Below, in pieces: positions 11,817 through 13,748 of a stretch of DNA of 13,748 bases. The position numbers and the translations under genes were made by a program. How positions within the stretch are numbered: position 1 is the first letter of the stretch; each line of letters begins with the position of its first letter. Under the pieces are notes generated by a model that saw only the letters and a program-made list of their open reading frames with translations, ran no database searches and had not been told where the DNA came from. The DNA is from Ruminococcus sp. UBA4321 (lineage in GTDB: Bacteria; Bacillota; Clostridia; Oscillospirales; Ruminococcaceae), in NCBI GenBank assembly GCA_002393815.1, contig DGUB01000052.1, forward strand, positions 1 to 13,748, in the 5' to 3' direction.

Positions 11817-13748
11817 TTACTTTACGAATTCAGCAACAATATTTTCGAGTTCAGCCATAGCCTTGTCAACAAGTTCCTGTTTTCCGATACCTGCCATGGC
11901 ACTGTCAGGACGACCGCCGCCCTTGCCTTCGGTCAGAGCAGATACTTTCTTGACGATATTTCCGGCATGTGCGCCCTTTTCGAGTGCGGACTTGGTGCAG
12001 ACACAGTAAAGCTGTCCTTTTTCGCCGCCGATTCCTGCCAGAACAGCAATCACAGGCTTATCAGTACTCTTAATCTGGTCACCCATCTTGCGGAGTAAGT
12101 CAGCATTGGCATTCTGCACAGGTGCGCCGACAACTTCCACGCCGTTGACGTTCTTAGCAGATTTCAGAATATCATCCAGCGCACTGCCTGCCATTTTCTG
12201 ACGGAGTGTTTCAACAGTCTTTTCGGTTTCTTTCAGCTGTGCGGTCAGAGATACGCACTTTGCCGGAAGTTCTGCCGGATTGTTCAGTTTCAGAGCCTTT
12301 GCGCTTTCATTGATAGTGTTCTGTAACGAATTGATTAATTCCAGAACGCCTTCACCTGTTACGGCTTCGATACGGCGCACTCCGGATGCGACAGAACTTT
12401 CTGAAACGATTCTGAATAAGCCTATATTCGCAGTATTCTTGACATGCGTACCGCCGCAGAATTCAATAGAAACTTCTCCGGCTTTGACAACGCGGACAAC
12501 ATCGCCGTATTTTTCGCCGAACAGAGCCATTGCACCGAGTTTTCTAGCCTGTTCGATGGGCATTTCATTGACTTCAACGGGCATTGCTTCGAGAATCCAG
12601 GTATTGACGAGGGTTTCGACTTTCTGGATTTCTTCTGTTGTCATGGCACTGAAATGCGAGAAGTCAAAACGGCAAGCCTTTTCGTTGACAAGCTGTCCTG
12701 CCTGATGTACGTGTTCGCCCAGTACCTGACGGAGTGCGGCTTGCAGAAGGTGTGCGGCTGTATGATTCCGCATGACTTTATTTCTGAATGTCGGGCAGAC
12801 TTTTGTTTCAACATCATCACCGACAGAGAGTGTTCCGGATTTCATCACGCCGAAATGCAGATAATGTCCGTCTTCGTCCTTGGTAACGGCAGTGACTTTA
12901 AACTTGGCATTGTCTGTAAAGATTTTACCATGGTCAGCCACCTGACCGCCGCTTTCTGCATAGAAAGGAGTGGTATCCAGAACAATAACTGCTTCTTCAC
13001 CTTCACTGACGGAATCGACAGTTTCACGGTCTTTCAGGACAGCTAAGATTTCAGCATCATCTGTCAGAGTTTTATAGCCGACAAATTCGGTTTTCTGGAG
13101 ATTCAGCTTGATAGAATTATCAGCCCAGGAAGAGCTTGCTTTTGCGGCGTGGTCAGCCTTGGCAGTATCGCGCTGTTTCTTGACAAGTTCACGATAGCCT
13201 GCTTCATCTACTGTAAAGCCTTTTTCGGCGGCGATTTCGACTGTCAGGTCGAACGGGAAACCGTAAGTATCGCTCAGCTTGAAGACATCCTCGCCGGAAA
13301 GAACCTTGCTTTCGGACTGATTCATGATATCAGTCAGGAGTTCCATGCCCTTGTCGATAGTTTTTGCGAAGGCTTCTTCTTCGACTTTGATAATTTTTTT
13401 GATATAGGCGCGTTTTTCTTCGAGTTCGGGATAAGCGATTTTATTTTCGTCGATAACAGTATCACAGACTTCATGCAGGAATGTGCCTTTGATGCCTATC
13501 ATACGTCCGTGACGGGCAGCACGGCGGAGCAGTCTTCTCAGAACGTAGCCTCTGCCCTCATTGGACGGCAGAACGCCGTCACCAACCATGAAAGTGGTGC
13601 TTCTGATATGGTCTGTAATAACTCTCAGGGAAACGTCAGTATCATGATTTTCATGATAGTTCACACCGGCGATTCTGGAGATATGCTTCATGATATTCTG
13701 AACGGTATCGACTTCAAAGAGGTTATCCACGCCCTGCATCACGCAGGC
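11817..13748 (-). CDS. alaS: Alanine-tRNA ligase, C-terminal about 643 aa (5' end outside window)
   Basis: The frame is open to the right edge, so roughly the first 230 residues (most of the catalytic core, motifs 1 and 2) lie outside. What remains starts within the aminoacylation domain (CVMQGVDNLFEVDT, then DVSLRVITDHIRSTTFMVGD and LPSNEGRGYVLRRLLRR). It continues through the tRNA-recognition helices to the editing domain, with HTAAH (His327, His331, counting from the Val codon at 13742) and CGGTH (Cys429, His433), which bind zinc and clear mischarged Ser/Gly. The C-Ala DHHA1-like tail has GKGGGRPDSAMAGIG (607-621). All editing residues are present. As the first gene visible here, it probably carries the operon promoter upstream of the window; a T-box leader would be expected there but cannot be seen. 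Confidence 0.97.
   Translation of the reverse strand, partial: ACVMQGVDNLFEVDTVQNIMKHISRIAGVNYHENHDTDVSLRVITDHIRSTTFMVGDGVLPSNEGRGYVLRRLLRRAARHGRMIGIKGTFLHEVCDTVIDENKIAYPELEEKRAYIKKIIKVEEEAFAKTIDKGMELLTDIMNQSESKVLSGEDVFKLSDTYGFPFDLTVEIAAEKGFTVDEAGYRELVKKQRDTAKADHAAKASSSWADNSIKLNLQKTEFVGYKTLTDDAEILAVLKDRETVDSVSEGEEAVIVLDTTPFYAESGGQVADHGKIFTDNAKFKVTAVTKDEDGHYLHFGVMKSGTLSVGDDVETKVCPTFRNKVMRNHTAAHLLQAALRQVLGEHVHQAGQLVNEKACRFDFSHFSAMTTEEIQKVETLVNTWILEAMPVEVNEMPIEQARKLGAMALFGEKYGDVVRVVKAGEVSIEFCGGTHVKNTANIGLFRIVSESSVASGVRRIEAVTGEGVLELINSLQNTINESAKALKLNNPAELPAKCVSLTAQLKETEKTVETLRQKMAGSALDDILKSAKNVNGVEVVGAPVQNANADLLRKMGDQIKSTDKPVIAVLAGIGGEKGQLYCVCTKSALEKGAHAGNIVKKVSALTEGKGGGRPDSAMAGIGKQELVDKAMAELENIVAEFVK

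Noticed and set aside
12444..13046. 200-codon plus-strand open frame opposite alaS
   Set aside because: alaS editing-domain motifs on the minus strand explain this region; the plus frame has no start signal.
1..13748. Mobile element, CRISPR array, attachment site or tRNA gene
   Set aside because: I found no transposase or integrase motifs, regularly spaced repeats, or cloverleaf-like sequences in the window on either strand by eye.

Overview
The window looks like a chromosomal piece of a low-to-mid GC Gram-positive (Clostridia, probably Oscillospiraceae/Ruminococcus-like). This is an inference from the consensus AGGAGG ribosome sites at nearly every start, the comEC-holA gene order, an RNase M5-like TOPRIM protein and a phosphoglucomutase of the Bacillus PgcA type. 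There is no phage or transposon hallmark, no tRNA or rRNA gene and no CRISPR array inside the window.

Left part (1-2680). The first 220 bases hold two tandem, perfect-consensus promoters (TTGACA-17-TATAAT) firing leftward out of the window. Their strength, 92-base spacing and A-tract upstream regions resemble rRNA operon promoters, so an rRNA (or other stable RNA) operon may start just left of base 1. Next comes a divergent pair: a 53-residue acidic small protein (minus) and a small XRE-type regulator (plus), with a direct repeat in the shared promoter region. A monocistronic phosphoglucomutase gene follows, with its own extended -10 promoter, a short leader that can form competing hairpins, and a strong bidirectional terminator at about 2640-2682.

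Right part (2681-13748). Thirteen genes lie head to tail on the minus strand, with gaps of at most 27 bases or short overlaps and no internal terminator seen. In transcription order they are: alaS (5' end outside the window), a DUF3592-like membrane protein, a SUKH/SMI1-KNR4 protein, a HIT-family hydrolase, a phosphoribosyltransferase, comEC, holA, a very AT-rich three-helix membrane protein, a 92-residue unknown, an RNase M5-like TOPRIM/DUF4093 protein, an MBOAT (AlgI-like) membrane protein, a DHHW/SGNH-like partner, and a 105-residue unknown. The core is translation, DNA uptake and replication housekeeping; small accessory genes occupy the joints between core genes.

The most unusual signal is at the operon's 3' end. 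The AlgI-like MBOAT has lost both conserved histidines (His to Asn and His to Tyr). Its DHHW partner keeps the Asp-His motif but has Asp where the family serine nucleophile is expected. Both reading frames are intact and translationally coupled to neighbours, so this may be a maintained but non-catalytic or repurposed acyltransferase-like pair. The ComEC C-terminal metallo-beta-lactamase-like domain has likewise lost its metal-binding signature. These residue calls come from remembered family motifs and need an alignment.
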